Positions 35,742-44,613 of a DNA stretch of 64,000 nt are shown here, in pieces (within the stretch, counting starts at the first letter, position 1; each line of letters starts with the position of its first letter). The translations under genes were made by a program, and so were the position numbers. A model generated the notes under the pieces. That model was given only the letters and a program-made list of their open reading frames with translations. It was not told where the DNA came from and searched no databases. This DNA is from a candidate division WOR-3 bacterium (GTDB taxonomy: Bacteria > SDB-A), in the NCBI GenBank assembly GCA_016934535.1, contig JAFGSQ010000007.1:1-64000 (forward strand), in the 5' to 3' direction.

Positions 35742-35776
35742 CTGTGATAAGTTCACAGTCTGTGATAAACTCACAG
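35742..35776. promoter_or_regulatory. Two tandem 17-bp palindromes in the methyltransferase-elp3 divergent region
   Basis: CTGTGATAAGTTCACAG (35742-35758) and CTGTGATAAACTCACAG (35760-35776) are inverted repeats with perfect six-base arms (CTGTGA/TCACAG) and five-base centres, repeated with an 18-base period. The second copy ends one base before the elp3 ATG, where a Shine-Dalgarno should be. Likely a pair of operator sites controlling both genes, or RNA hairpins on the elp3 leader. Confidence 0.65.
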
Positions 35777-35777
35777 A

Positions 35778-37433
35778 ATGAAAACTGAAGAACAAATTAA
35801 AAAGCATCTTCTTTCGTCGATAGTCATTGCTCTGTGCTATAAAACTCCGGAATCCGACAAGGCATTAAGGAAAATACTACGCAAGTTTCCAAAAGACGGC
35901 AAGAAGTTATTCTCGAAAGCGGAAATATTGAACCATTACAGAAAAATGATCAGTGAAGGTTCTATGGAAAGAAACGGGACGGCGGAAGATTTTCTCGTCA
36001 CTAAACCGACCAGAAGTGCTTCCGGGATTACCGCAGTGACAATAATGACAAAACCTTTTCCCTGCCCCGGCAGATGCGTATTTTGCCCTGACGAGAAAAA
36101 TATGCCCAAAAGCTACCTTTCTAGCGAGCCCGGTTCGATGCGGGCGCTTGAGAACTCTTTCGATCCATACAGGCAAGTGACAAGCCGACTGACTGCGCTT
36201 AGCAACACCGGACACAGTACTGAAAAATCCGAGATAATTGTTCTGGGCGGATCTTTCAGCCACTACGATGAGGCTTACAGAATTGAATTTACAAAAGGCA
36301 TCTATGCGGCTTTGAACGATTTCGAAACCGACGGCGGCTCATGCAGAAAAACCGGTGAAGACGATCGCGGACAGAGGAATGAGCTCTCGTCTCTTTTTAA
36401 CGAACAAAAAAAGAATGAAAATGCAAAGGCAAGATGTGTCGGTCTGTCATTCGAGACAAGAGCCGACATGATAAACGAGAATGAGATCATATTTTTGAGA
36501 AGACTAGGCTGTACAAAAATTCAATTGGGCGTCCAGTCTCTCGACGAAGACGTCTTGAATATGAGCGATGTGGGCATGAAGACTGAAGACATCATGAGGG
36601 CTTTTATTCTTTTAAGGTCAGCCGGATTCAAGATTCAGGCTCACGTCATGGTTAATTTACCTGGTTCGGATCCTGCAAAAGACATGGAAACATATAGAAA
36701 GCTTTTCAGAGCCCCCCTGTGTCCCGACGAGGTAAAAATATATCCCGTGGCAGTCGTAAAAAAAAGCCCTCTGTACAAGAGATTTGAGTCCGGAGAATTT
36801 AGCTACTATCCCATCGATACGCTTATCGATCTTCTATCTTGCATGCTTAAAGAAACTCCCCGGTATTGCCGGGTGACTAGAATTGTAAGAGACATCCCTT
36901 TGAATTCTACCGCAGGTGACGCTCCTTCGAACAATCTCAGAGAAACAGTTGAAAAAGCCGTAAAAAAATCGGAAGGAAATGACATAAATATAAGGAACCG
37001 CGAAATAAAAGGAGATAGCCTGACAGGCGATTTAACTTATGTGCAGACGATCTATGATTGCGGACCATTTCAGGAAAGATTTATCGAGTGCATTGACGAA
37101 AGAGAAAAACTCGCGGGTTTTCTGAGGCTGTCAATCCCGTCGCAATATCTCCGGTCGAAATCTGAAGAATCTGTAAGGTTCCCAAAAGAGTTATCCGGTT
37201 CAGCCCTGGTAAGAGAACTGCATGTCTATGGAAAGCCTGCGGCTATAGGCGAGAAAAACCCTAAGAGAACTCAGCACCGCGGCATAGGGACAAAACTGCT
37301 TCAAATCGCGACTGAAGAGTCCTATTCAACCGGATGCAGGGTGCTTTCTGTAATTTCTTCGGTAGGAACTAGGAATTACTACAGAAAACTCGGTTTTATG
37401 GACGGAGAAATGTATCAGCATCGTTTTCTATGA
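35778..37433 (+). CDS. elp3: Elp3-family radical SAM/GNAT tRNA uridine(34) acetyltransferase
   Basis: 551 residues with both Elp3 halves. The radical SAM cluster cysteines are C96, C100 and C103 (PCPGRCVFCPDE), followed by SSEPGSMRALENSFDPYRQV and GGSFSHY, which are strongly Elp3-like. The C-terminal GNAT domain has RELHVYG, the acetyl-CoA loop QHRGIGTKLL and GTRNYYRKLG. The known reaction is carboxymethylation of wobble uridine in tRNA using acetyl-CoA and SAM. A charged insertion (about 190-215, with GGSCRKTGEDDRGQ) is unusual. The Cys spacing here is CX3CX2C, whereas eukaryotic Elp3 has a longer first gap. Bacterial Elp3 proteins exist but are uncommon. No Shine-Dalgarno: a palindrome abuts the ATG. 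Confidence 0.93.
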   Translation: MKTEEQIKKHLLSSIVIALCYKTPESDKALRKILRKFPKDGKKLFSKAEILNHYRKMISEGSMERNGTAEDFLVTKPTRSASGITAVTIMTKPFPCPGRCVFCPDEKNMPKSYLSSEPGSMRALENSFDPYRQVTSRLTALSNTGHSTEKSEIIVLGGSFSHYDEAYRIEFTKGIYAALNDFETDGGSCRKTGEDDRGQRNELSSLFNEQKKNENAKARCVGLSFETRADMINENEIIFLRRLGCTKIQLGVQSLDEDVLNMSDVGMKTEDIMRAFILLRSAGFKIQAHVMVNLPGSDPAKDMETYRKLFRAPLCPDEVKIYPVAVVKKSPLYKRFESGEFSYYPIDTLIDLLSCMLKETPRYCRVTRIVRDIPLNSTAGDAPSNNLRETVEKAVKKSEGNDINIRNREIKGDSLTGDLTYVQTIYDCGPFQERFIECIDEREKLAGFLRLSIPSQYLRSKSEESVRFPKELSGSALVRELHVYGKPAAIGEKNPKRTQHRGIGTKLLQIATEESYSTGCRVLSVISSVGTRNYYRKLGFMDGEMYQHRFL

Positions 37434-37557
37434 ACCGCCTTAATCGGCAATGACTTTTCTACGGAAGCGAAAGGTCTTTGCACAAAATCAATGACTCTGT
37501 ACTTTATAAAATCGCTGAATTATAATCCAGCCCTGGTCTGAATAACAGAAAGGACGT

Positions 37558-38460
37558 TTGAATATTTTTAGTATTTTGTCTAGAATGATCCCGTACGTCG
37601 CGGCTTTTGGTCTGGGTTTTACGGCGAGAAAGCTGAGGTTGATCGGTGAAAAAGACGGAAACACGCTTCTGAGGATATATTTTTACTTCATTTTTCCTTT
37701 TCTGGTGTTCAGGATTCTTCACTCGGTCGAAATCGGACCGGATCAAATAGCATTGCCCTTCATCGCTTTTTCTCTTCTTATTGCATTGTTTGCAGCTTCT
37801 TTGTTTGTCTCGAAAAAACTTTCCAGGGAAAAATCGAAGAGAGTTTCGTTTGTTCTCGCCGTGTCGATAATGAATACAGGTTTTATTATGCCTTTCGTCA
37901 ATGAGTTCGCGGGAGAAACCGGTCTGGCGTCCCTGATGATATTCGATATAGGCAACATGGTTGTGATTGCGACATTTCTGTTCGCATTTTCCAGTTATTC
38001 AGCCACGAGATCTGCTGGCAAGACCTTCAAAAACATTCTTCTTTCTCCTCCCGTATGGGCCATAGTCGTTTCAGCCCTGGTGAACGCTTTCAACATCAAA
38101 CCGCCTGAGTTAGTACTTAACACGGCCATTTTTCTTGAAAAACCTGCCTTCCCTTTGGTGCTGTTTGCACTTGGTTCTCTTTTAGAATTCGAGATTTCGG
38201 ATATCAGAAACGTTTTGACGGCAGTGGCCATGAGGATGATAGCCGGAGGGATTTTAGGTCTGCTCATATTGTCGCTGATAAAGCTTCCGTCCAATGAAAG
38301 ACTCGTCGTCGTTCTCGCCGCAACTTCTCCGTGCGGTTTCAATTCGGTAGTTTACGCTTCACTGCACGGTCACGACGCTAAAAGCGCCGCGAGCACCGTA
38401 TCCTTGTCTCTTATAGTAAGTATATTGGCAATGCCTGTACTGCTGTTTTTCTTCATGTAA
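37558..38460 (+). CDS. AEC-family (auxin efflux carrier) transporter
   Basis: 300 residues, about ten membrane helices in two halves, as in the membrane-transport PF03547 family. Characteristic segments are YFYFIFPFLVFRIL in helix 2, MNTGFIMPFVNEFAG, the N-terminal helix break and the later AATSPCGFNSVVYA with the conserved S/T-P pair. Start TTG 37558 has AGGA four bases upstream; ATG 37585 is a less supported alternative. It may export a carboxylate or amino-acid derivative; substrate unknown. It stands alone, 124 bases after elp3, and is followed by a double hairpin. Confidence 0.85.
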   Translation: MNIFSILSRMIPYVAAFGLGFTARKLRLIGEKDGNTLLRIYFYFIFPFLVFRILHSVEIGPDQIALPFIAFSLLIALFAASLFVSKKLSREKSKRVSFVLAVSIMNTGFIMPFVNEFAGETGLASLMIFDIGNMVVIATFLFAFSSYSATRSAGKTFKNILLSPPVWAIVVSALVNAFNIKPPELVLNTAIFLEKPAFPLVLFALGSLLEFEISDIRNVLTAVAMRMIAGGILGLLILSLIKLPSNERLVVVLAATSPCGFNSVVYASLHGHDAKSAASTVSLSLIVSILAMPVLLFFFM

Positions 38461-38470
38461 TAAGAAAAAA

Positions 38471-38533
38471 GCCATCCCTCTCAGAAGGGGGACTAAAGAG
38501 GGATGGCGTAATCTTCTCTTTCCGGAGAAGATT
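38471..38533. other. Double hairpin element in the AEC-ABC intergenic region
   Basis: First stem: GCCATCCCTCT (38471-38481) pairs perfectly with AGAGGGATGGC (38497-38507). Second stem: AATCTTCTC (38510-38518) pairs perfectly with GAGAAGATT (38525-38533) around a six-base loop. No T-run follows on the + strand; six A residues precede the first stem, so it would be a terminator only on the - strand, where no gene ends. Possible 3' structure, mRNA stabiliser or small RNA. The remaining 137 bases to the ABC gene show nothing else clear. Confidence 0.6.
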
Positions 38534-38670
38534 GAAGGTGGTACATTTTCAATGATAGCAGATTTTTTGGAAAATTCAACAACAGGTTAGCGTTTTCAAC
38601 CCGATATCGTATACTTATGAGATGTCAAATATTATAATCCCGAAACTCACAAACGCCAGGTGTTTAGAAA

Positions 38671-40461
38671 ATGCACTTCGGTAGAAACGACGACCTTTTA
38701 GAACGCGATTCGAGAAAATACGGGGTCGTAGAGCTTCTCAAAATCATTTATCCTTTCATCAAGCCTTTTCTGTGGCAGTTTTTCGCAGCGACCGCGCTTC
38801 TTCTCGTCTCGACCGCTTGTTCTTTGGCAGCTCCTCTCATCCTTAGAGAGGTAATCGACAAGGCCATACCGTCAAAAGATGTAGCCCAGGTTCTCAGACT
38901 TGCCGTCATTTTCGCGGCAGTTTTCATTTTTTCGGTTTTTATATCTTACGCTCAAATAATCATGACCACAAAGATCGGCCTTTCGATAATAAGAGATTTG
39001 AAAGCGAGATTGTTCAGCCACCTGCTTACTTTGTCCATGGCTTATTACGATGCAAATCCGCCGGGAAAACTCATGGCGAGAGTCGAAAGCGACACAGAGA
39101 GAGTGAGAATGCTGTTCAGCGATGTGTCTATGGCTCTTTTGTCGAATGTAATAATATTTTCAGGCACTCTCGCCATTATGATGTTATCAAATTCCAAAAT
39201 GACTTTGCTTGTCATGGCTCTTCTTCTTCCTGTCGCTTTTACGACGTATTTTTTTCTGAACCTCACCAGAAGACTCACGACAAAAGTAAGGGCAAGTTTT
39301 GCGAAGATGACGGCTTTCATAACAGAATATGTCAGGGCGGTTCAGGTGCTTCAGATATTCAAAGCGACGAAAATGGCGCAGGAAAAAATGCACGACGTCG
39401 GAAAAGATTATTTAAAAAAGGAAGTCAAGGCTTACGTTGTCGAATATGCCTATTGGAGCTTTATTGGCGCGTGCGAAATTATAGTAGTTATAATAATACT
39501 GCTCGGAGGAAGAAGCAGCCTCGCAACCGGTGCGGTAACAATCGGAACTGTCGTGCTATTTGTCGAATACACGAGGAGGCTGTTTATGCCGCTCGTTCAG
39601 TTTTCGGAAACCCTCAATCAAGTACAAAGGGCGTTCGCTTCGGCAGACAGGATATTTTCGATACTCGACACAAGGACAAAGACGCCGGACGGCGATCTTG
39701 GCGAAGATGATTTTCCTGAAAACTGGAAAGAAATCACTTTTGAAAGAGTTTGGTTCAAATACAAAGACAGCTGGGTTCTGAAAAATGTCAGTTTTTCAAT
39801 CCCGAAAGGTGCCATGTATGCAATTGTCGGAGCGAGCGGCAGCGGAAAAACGACGCTGATAAGCTTGATTCTCAGATTTTACGAACCCACACACGGTTCA
39901 ATAAAAATCGGCGGAACAGACATAAGAAACTTTAAGCTTGACGTCTGGCGTTCTAAAATAGGGCTTGTTCTTCAAAGCGTAAGCCTTTTCTCGGGTTCTT
40001 TGTCGGAGAACATATCGGTTTTCAACTCTGAAATATCGCAATACTCTCAGAAAAAGGCTCTCGAAACGATGCACGCGTGGGATATTGTCGAGAAGCTGCC
40101 AAGAGGACTGGACGAAGAGATCAGCGAAGGAGGATTAAATGTTTCGATGGGTGAAAGACAGCTTATTTGCCTGGCCAGAGCTGTTTTGTATGCTCCCCGG
40201 ATATTGATTCTTGACGAGGCGACTTCTTCCGTCGACCCAGGCACCGAAAAAAAAATACAGGCCGCGACGAACATGCTCACGACGGAAAGAACTTCAATAG
40301 TGGTCGCTCACAGGCTGAGCACTATTACGCACGCTGAAAAAATAATAGTGCTTCAGAACGGCGAGATGGTTGAAGAAGGCGATCATGAAACACTTCTGAA
40401 ATCCGAGGGCATATACGCGAGCCTTTACAGGCTTCAGGCGGGTGAAATCATTTATGATTAG
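38671..40461 (+). CDS. ABC exporter half-transporter, ATPase-competent partner (second pair)
   Basis: 596 residues: about 35 cytoplasmic residues, a six-helix membrane domain (to about 340) and a nucleotide-binding domain. Walker A is GASGSGKTT, Q-loop LVLQSV, Walker B ILILDEAT with the catalytic Glu, switch His VAHRLS. The signature loop is strongly altered: NVSMGERQ in place of LSGGQ. It therefore plays the same role as the gene at 4119 does in the first pair. Its 3' end overlaps the partner gene. A sequence distinct from the first pair suggests an old duplication or independent acquisition, not a recent copy. Confidence 0.92.
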   Translation: MHFGRNDDLLERDSRKYGVVELLKIIYPFIKPFLWQFFAATALLLVSTACSLAAPLILREVIDKAIPSKDVAQVLRLAVIFAAVFIFSVFISYAQIIMTTKIGLSIIRDLKARLFSHLLTLSMAYYDANPPGKLMARVESDTERVRMLFSDVSMALLSNVIIFSGTLAIMMLSNSKMTLLVMALLLPVAFTTYFFLNLTRRLTTKVRASFAKMTAFITEYVRAVQVLQIFKATKMAQEKMHDVGKDYLKKEVKAYVVEYAYWSFIGACEIIVVIIILLGGRSSLATGAVTIGTVVLFVEYTRRLFMPLVQFSETLNQVQRAFASADRIFSILDTRTKTPDGDLGEDDFPENWKEITFERVWFKYKDSWVLKNVSFSIPKGAMYAIVGASGSGKTTLISLILRFYEPTHGSIKIGGTDIRNFKLDVWRSKIGLVLQSVSLFSGSLSENISVFNSEISQYSQKKALETMHAWDIVEKLPRGLDEEISEGGLNVSMGERQLICLARAVLYAPRILILDEATSSVDPGTEKKIQAATNMLTTERTSIVVAHRLSTITHAEKIIVLQNGEMVEEGDHETLLKSEGIYASLYRLQAGEIIYD

Positions 40462-42175
40462 ATATTTCGTGTGGATATCGCGCTTCTGGAGAATGCACAA
40501 ACTCCACATAGTGTTTCTTGTTTTTTTCACCGTCATCTCCAGTGCCGTAGCCCTCTCTTTCCCCCTCGTGTTCAAATTTCTCCTCGACGAGATAGAAAAC
40601 GTCCTCGCGGGCACTTCGATGTCGGAACAGTTCAAAAAAACCCTGCTGTTTTTGGGTGCATTGGCTCTCGCGAAGTTCATCGCCGGTTTATATCCCGGAG
40701 CCAGGGCGTGGCTGAATTCCAAAATAGGCCTGAACGTCAGAGACCTCGTTTTCAAGAGCATGTTATCCAAAGACTACAGGTTTTTCAACGAATTCAAACC
40801 GGGAGACTTGGCGACACGTCTGACTGACGATATTGTGGAGCATCCGAGAATAGCCTGGTTCAGCTGTTCAGCTGTGTTCAGAGCGCTCGAATCCACGTCA
40901 AAGCTCGCCTTCTGCCTCGCCGTGATGTTTTACATGAACCGCCAGCTGACAATGATAGCTATATTTCCACTGCCGTTCATGCTTTACCTGTTTTATCTCA
41001 TCCAAAATAAACTCGGCCGGATAGTCATGGAAAACAGAAAAGCGACGAGCCGGACAAACGATCTTCTGGACAGCACTTTTGCCGGGATATCAATAATAAA
41101 AGCATACAGAGCGGAAAAAGGGCAAAAGAAGCGTCTGCGGGAGCTTCTCGACAGGAGACTGAAGATAGACCTGAAAATAGCAAAGTACTTGATGTTTGTT
41201 CATTCAGCATACAGTGTTCTCGGACAGATTGGAAAAGTCGTTGTTATGTTTGTCGGAGGGCTTTTCGTCGTCAGGGGAACTATAGGTGTAGGTGAGTTTT
41301 ACGCGTTTTACGTCTATCTGGACATGATTCTCGCACCGATGATGGACATCCCCAACCTGTTCGTCACTTCCAAACAGGCGTTCATATCTATTGACCGGGA
41401 AAACGAGATTCTTGATTTTCCTTTGTCTTTGCAAACAAGCGGATCGGTTGAAACAGGAAAAATTGAGAGCATCAAGTTTGAAGACGCAGGATTCATTTAC
41501 GAAGGTGAAAAAGGCGTCCGAGGAATTGATTTCAAGGGTTCAAAAGGAGATGTCATCGCTGTCGTCGGAGAAATCGGAAGCGGAAAGAGCACTCTCCTGA
41601 AAATGATGACAGGCTTACTGCCTGTGTCCGAAGGCAGATACTTTGTAAACGGCCTTGAAATGGAGAATTATTCAAGAGAATCATATTTATCTGAAATAGG
41701 ATATGTGCCGCAGGAATCACTTCTTTTCAGCGAGACAATAAGAGAAAACGTAAAAATCGGAAGGGCTCTCGGAGAAGATGCTGTAATAGAGGCTCTGTCA
41801 GCCGTAAACATTACTTCGAGGGAAATCAACGGCGGGGCTGCAGCAAAGCTTCAGCAGGCAGGGGTCGGAGTAAGCGGAGGTCAGAAACAGAGGGTAGCAA
41901 TAGCAAGGGCGATAGCCAATAAACCATCACTCATCCTGTTTGACGACTGCACTTCTGCTCTGGATTCAAAAAACGAAGAATCCCTTTGGAAGTATCTAAA
42001 GGAAAGATATTCAAAATCCCTGATGATTGTAGTCAGTCACAGACTCGCGACAATAAAGCAGTCCGATAAAGTTCTTTTTATACATCGCGGCAGACAACTC
42101 GCCTTCGAGAGACACGAAGATCTCATGAAAGCGAGCAGTCTGTATAGAATGATCCTAGCTTCGGAAGCTAAATAA
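40442..42175 (+). CDS. ABC exporter half-transporter with degenerate Walker B (second pair)
   Basis: 577 residues from GTG 40442, or 573 from ATG 40454, which would make the overlap with the previous gene only eight bases; the sequence does not decide. A membrane domain is followed by Walker A GEIGSGKST, Q-loop GYVPQES, intact signature GVSGGQKQR, Walker B LILFDDCTS with Asp for the catalytic Glu, and a retained switch His (VSHRLA). It forms a heterodimer with the overlapping gene at 38671. Substrate not evident; the next gene, on the other strand, is a secreted C10 peptidase. Confidence 0.92.
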   Translation: MKSFMIRYFVWISRFWRMHKLHIVFLVFFTVISSAVALSFPLVFKFLLDEIENVLAGTSMSEQFKKTLLFLGALALAKFIAGLYPGARAWLNSKIGLNVRDLVFKSMLSKDYRFFNEFKPGDLATRLTDDIVEHPRIAWFSCSAVFRALESTSKLAFCLAVMFYMNRQLTMIAIFPLPFMLYLFYLIQNKLGRIVMENRKATSRTNDLLDSTFAGISIIKAYRAEKGQKKRLRELLDRRLKIDLKIAKYLMFVHSAYSVLGQIGKVVVMFVGGLFVVRGTIGVGEFYAFYVYLDMILAPMMDIPNLFVTSKQAFISIDRENEILDFPLSLQTSGSVETGKIESIKFEDAGFIYEGEKGVRGIDFKGSKGDVIAVVGEIGSGKSTLLKMMTGLLPVSEGRYFVNGLEMENYSRESYLSEIGYVPQESLLFSETIRENVKIGRALGEDAVIEALSAVNITSREINGGAAAKLQQAGVGVSGGQKQRVAIARAIANKPSLILFDDCTSALDSKNEESLWKYLKERYSKSLMIVVSHRLATIKQSDKVLFIHRGRQLAFERHEDLMKASSLYRMILASEAK

Positions 42176-42184
42176 ACCGTTCAT

Positions 42185-43648
42185 TCAATCAATGACCGTG
42201 AACCTGAAGAAAGAATCGACCCCTCCCGCACTCAGCTTAAAAACATAAATTCCGGATCCTAAATATCCCGGAGAAACATCGTATGAGTTCACTCCTTTCT
42301 CGAAGTGAATTCTTTCCGCCGGACAGGCTGTCCTTCCTGTAAGGTCGAATATTCGGATTTCAGCGTCACAGGATTGGGGAAGAGAAAAAATGACAGAAGG
42401 GCTTGAGTGGAAAACAAAAGAGGATTTGCCGGAAAATTCGGCGAAAATCGGCCTGACAATCGGTTCTTCAATTGAATTCGGGCTTTCGCCTATGTCTATG
42501 AATATAGTGTCTATTACGGTCAGGTTGTAGGGTATGCTGTCCGGTATTATGTACCAGCCGTTGTAAGTCCCACCCCAACCCATGTTTAAGTGGTAATAGT
42601 CGTTGGTGTTGTATCCGTCTATGACGAAATTGTGTCCTTGAATCGGAGGGGGAGTCAGGGCTGTTATGTGAGCGGGCATTGCGTCTTTCATATTCTGAGA
42701 AAGCCTTTCGTAAAGGCTGTCAGAAAGAGTATCGAGAGGAGTCAAATCGCCGTAGCCGAACTTGACGTAAGCGTTGTAAGCCTGAGTCGCGCCGAAAGTG
42801 CCTGAACCGCTGCTCGTGTAAACCTGTTCCATCGCGGCGCCGCAAGCCCAGACGAGGGCTCCTTTATCCTGGTTCGTAAGCGGCGTCCCTGAGAGATAAT
42901 GGTTCCCCAGTGTGTCGAGATAGACGTTGAGCTGGGACCAGGACGGAAATCCTCTGTCCGCCCAGTCGTTGTCAATCCAGAAATTCCTTCCCGCGTAAGA
43001 ATGATAATAATCGTCGGCGTCGGAAAACTGCGTGGAATTTATGTTCTCTTGATAATTGACTATCATTCCCATGGCAACAGCGGGACAGCCGGCGATGCTT
43101 CTTTGACCGGTCTGCGGGTCTATCGGGCACATGCTGTTGTAAGGAGAGTTCTGAGTCCAGTTTGACATCAGCCATCCGCCCGTGGGAGTCGTTCCGGACG
43201 GAGGCCACTGTTCGAAATAGGGATAGCTTTTTCCGTCCAGAAGATCACGCCACTGTCCTTTAAATCCTGATATTACCGAAGCGGGTATTTGATCAAAATT
43301 CGAAAGCTTAAGTTCCAGATCAGCGACTATCAATTCGAAAAGCACGTTAGAAGTTTCTTCACAGGTTCTGCAGCGGTCTTCGTAAGAATATGCAATAACG
43401 GGGAAAAGGTCGTCATCAGCCGTCACGATTATGTATCCTGTGGGATTAAGTTCGAAAACGTAAGCCAACGTTTCTGACGCGGAGGAACCTGAAAGGGCGA
43501 AAGAAGACACTATTACTCTTGAATCCTGCTGTCCGTCCTGGGCCAGTTTTGAAAAAGCGGCGCTGGAAGCGACTGAATGGTCGACGAAATCGGCGTTCAG
43601 ACAGACGCAGAAAGAGACCAAAACGATTATTAAAGAGGCTGTTTTCAT
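42185..43648 (-). CDS. Secreted C10-family (streptopain-like) cysteine peptidase with C-terminal sorting-type domain
   Basis: 487 residues. Signal peptide MKTASLIIVLVSFCVCLNA, then a propeptide-like region (about 25-150) that includes GYIIVTADDDLFPVIAYS, typical of the SpeB inhibitor domain. The catalytic Cys188 is in IAGCPAVAMG and His339 in QGHNFVIDGY, followed by YYHLNMGWGGTYNGWY, the C10 hallmark. The last 80 residues form an Ig-like C-terminal domain (IRIFDLTGR, GSGIYVFKLSAGG). CGGAG is six bases before the ATG. It is the fourth gene of a minus-strand operon that starts with the CHASE2 cyclase at 47401. Extracellular proteolysis is expected. Confidence 0.92.
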   Translation of the reverse strand: MKTASLIIVLVSFCVCLNADFVDHSVASSAAFSKLAQDGQQDSRVIVSSFALSGSSASETLAYVFELNPTGYIIVTADDDLFPVIAYSYEDRCRTCEETSNVLFELIVADLELKLSNFDQIPASVISGFKGQWRDLLDGKSYPYFEQWPPSGTTPTGGWLMSNWTQNSPYNSMCPIDPQTGQRSIAGCPAVAMGMIVNYQENINSTQFSDADDYYHSYAGRNFWIDNDWADRGFPSWSQLNVYLDTLGNHYLSGTPLTNQDKGALVWACGAAMEQVYTSSGSGTFGATQAYNAYVKFGYGDLTPLDTLSDSLYERLSQNMKDAMPAHITALTPPPIQGHNFVIDGYNTNDYYHLNMGWGGTYNGWYIIPDSIPYNLTVIDTIFIDIGESPNSIEEPIVRPIFAEFSGKSSFVFHSSPSVIFSLPQSCDAEIRIFDLTGRTACPAERIHFEKGVNSYDVSPGYLGSGIYVFKLSAGGVDSFFRFTVID

Positions 43649-43679
43649 GGAAACTCCGTATGTTGTGATTTTGAGTGAT

Positions 43680-44597
43680 TCACTTTACTATCCTGTCTGT
43701 TCGGGCCTGCGAAGTCTCCGGGTGAGAAGGCAGTCCGGTAATTTCATCGTTTATGTACGAAATTCTTTCCGAAGGAGCAGGATGAGAACCGTAGTGCGAG
43801 TCTGTGCCTTCGCTGAGTTTTTCTATGGCTTTGGCGAGTTCTTCCGGATTGTACCCGGCGACAGTCATCAAGTGAACAGCGTAAAGATCCGCCTGTTTTT
43901 CTTGTTCTTTCCCGTAGGCGCTGTCAAAAACTTTTATAATTTCATCTGTTATCGTAGAGAATATGCTTTCCACTGATATGTTCATTATGTCGTTGACGAA
44001 CCAGCTGGGAAGTTTATCGAGAGCCTGCTGGGCTTTAGCCCTTCCAATTTCGCCGCCGTATTTTTCGGCGAGTTTTATCATCGACACAAGTTTGTTCTTG
44101 TCGCTGATGGAATTAACTGCGTCTTTATGAACGACGTGTCCTATTTCGTGAGCGAGAATGCCGGCTATCTGATCTTCGTTGTCGCATGCGTTCACCATGC
44201 CAGTAGTTATGAATATGAAGCCGCCAGGCGTCGCAAGAGCGTTTTTCTTGGGTGAATCGACGACTATGAAGACGTATCCGGAAAAGAGGTCGGTTCTGTC
44301 CGAAAATACCGCCAGAGACTGACCGATTTCGCTGATGTATTTCTGCTGTGCGGTGTTTGATGTGAAAGAATTCGAATATTTATTCAGGATGTTGGCTGCG
44401 CAGGATCTGCCGAGATAGTATTCCTGCTCAGGAGTGTATCCTTCGGAAAAAATATTGAGGGCTTCCACTATGTCGCCGGCTATTGAAATATAGTCGTTCA
44501 ACGGCGTATCAATGGGTATGTCAATCGGCAGGCTCGGGAAAGCGTTTAATACCTGAGCCAGCAATACGGCGAATGATATAAATGTCAACAATTTCAT
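43680..44597 (-). CDS. M48-family zinc metallopeptidase, periplasmic
   Basis: 305 residues: signal peptide KLLTFISFAVLLAQVLNA, then an M48C (BepA/YfgC or Oma1-like) catalytic domain. The zinc motif HEIGH is at 150-154 and the third ligand Glu233 is in EKQADLY. There are no TPR repeats after the catalytic domain, so it is shorter than BepA. Such enzymes trim misfolded or unassembled envelope proteins. GGAGG is seven bases before the ATG. It lies between a small secreted protein and the C10 peptidase in the same operon. Confidence 0.92.
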   Translation of the reverse strand: MKLLTFISFAVLLAQVLNAFPSLPIDIPIDTPLNDYISIAGDIVEALNIFSEGYTPEQEYYLGRSCAANILNKYSNSFTSNTAQQKYISEIGQSLAVFSDRTDLFSGYVFIVVDSPKKNALATPGGFIFITTGMVNACDNEDQIAGILAHEIGHVVHKDAVNSISDKNKLVSMIKLAEKYGGEIGRAKAQQALDKLPSWFVNDIMNISVESIFSTITDEIIKVFDSAYGKEQEKQADLYAVHLMTVAGYNPEELAKAIEKLSEGTDSHYGSHPAPSERISYINDEITGLPSHPETSQARTDRIVK

Positions 44598-44613
44598 TTT
44601 TTTCCTCCCGAAA

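Noticed and set aside
35742-35776. CRP-type binding sites
   Set aside because: The arms resemble TGTGA/TCACA, but the centre is five bases, not six, in both copies, so I describe them as unassigned operators.
38471-38507. Intrinsic terminator of the AEC transporter gene
   Set aside because: The stem is good but no T-run follows on the + strand; the A-run precedes it. Recorded as a structured element instead.
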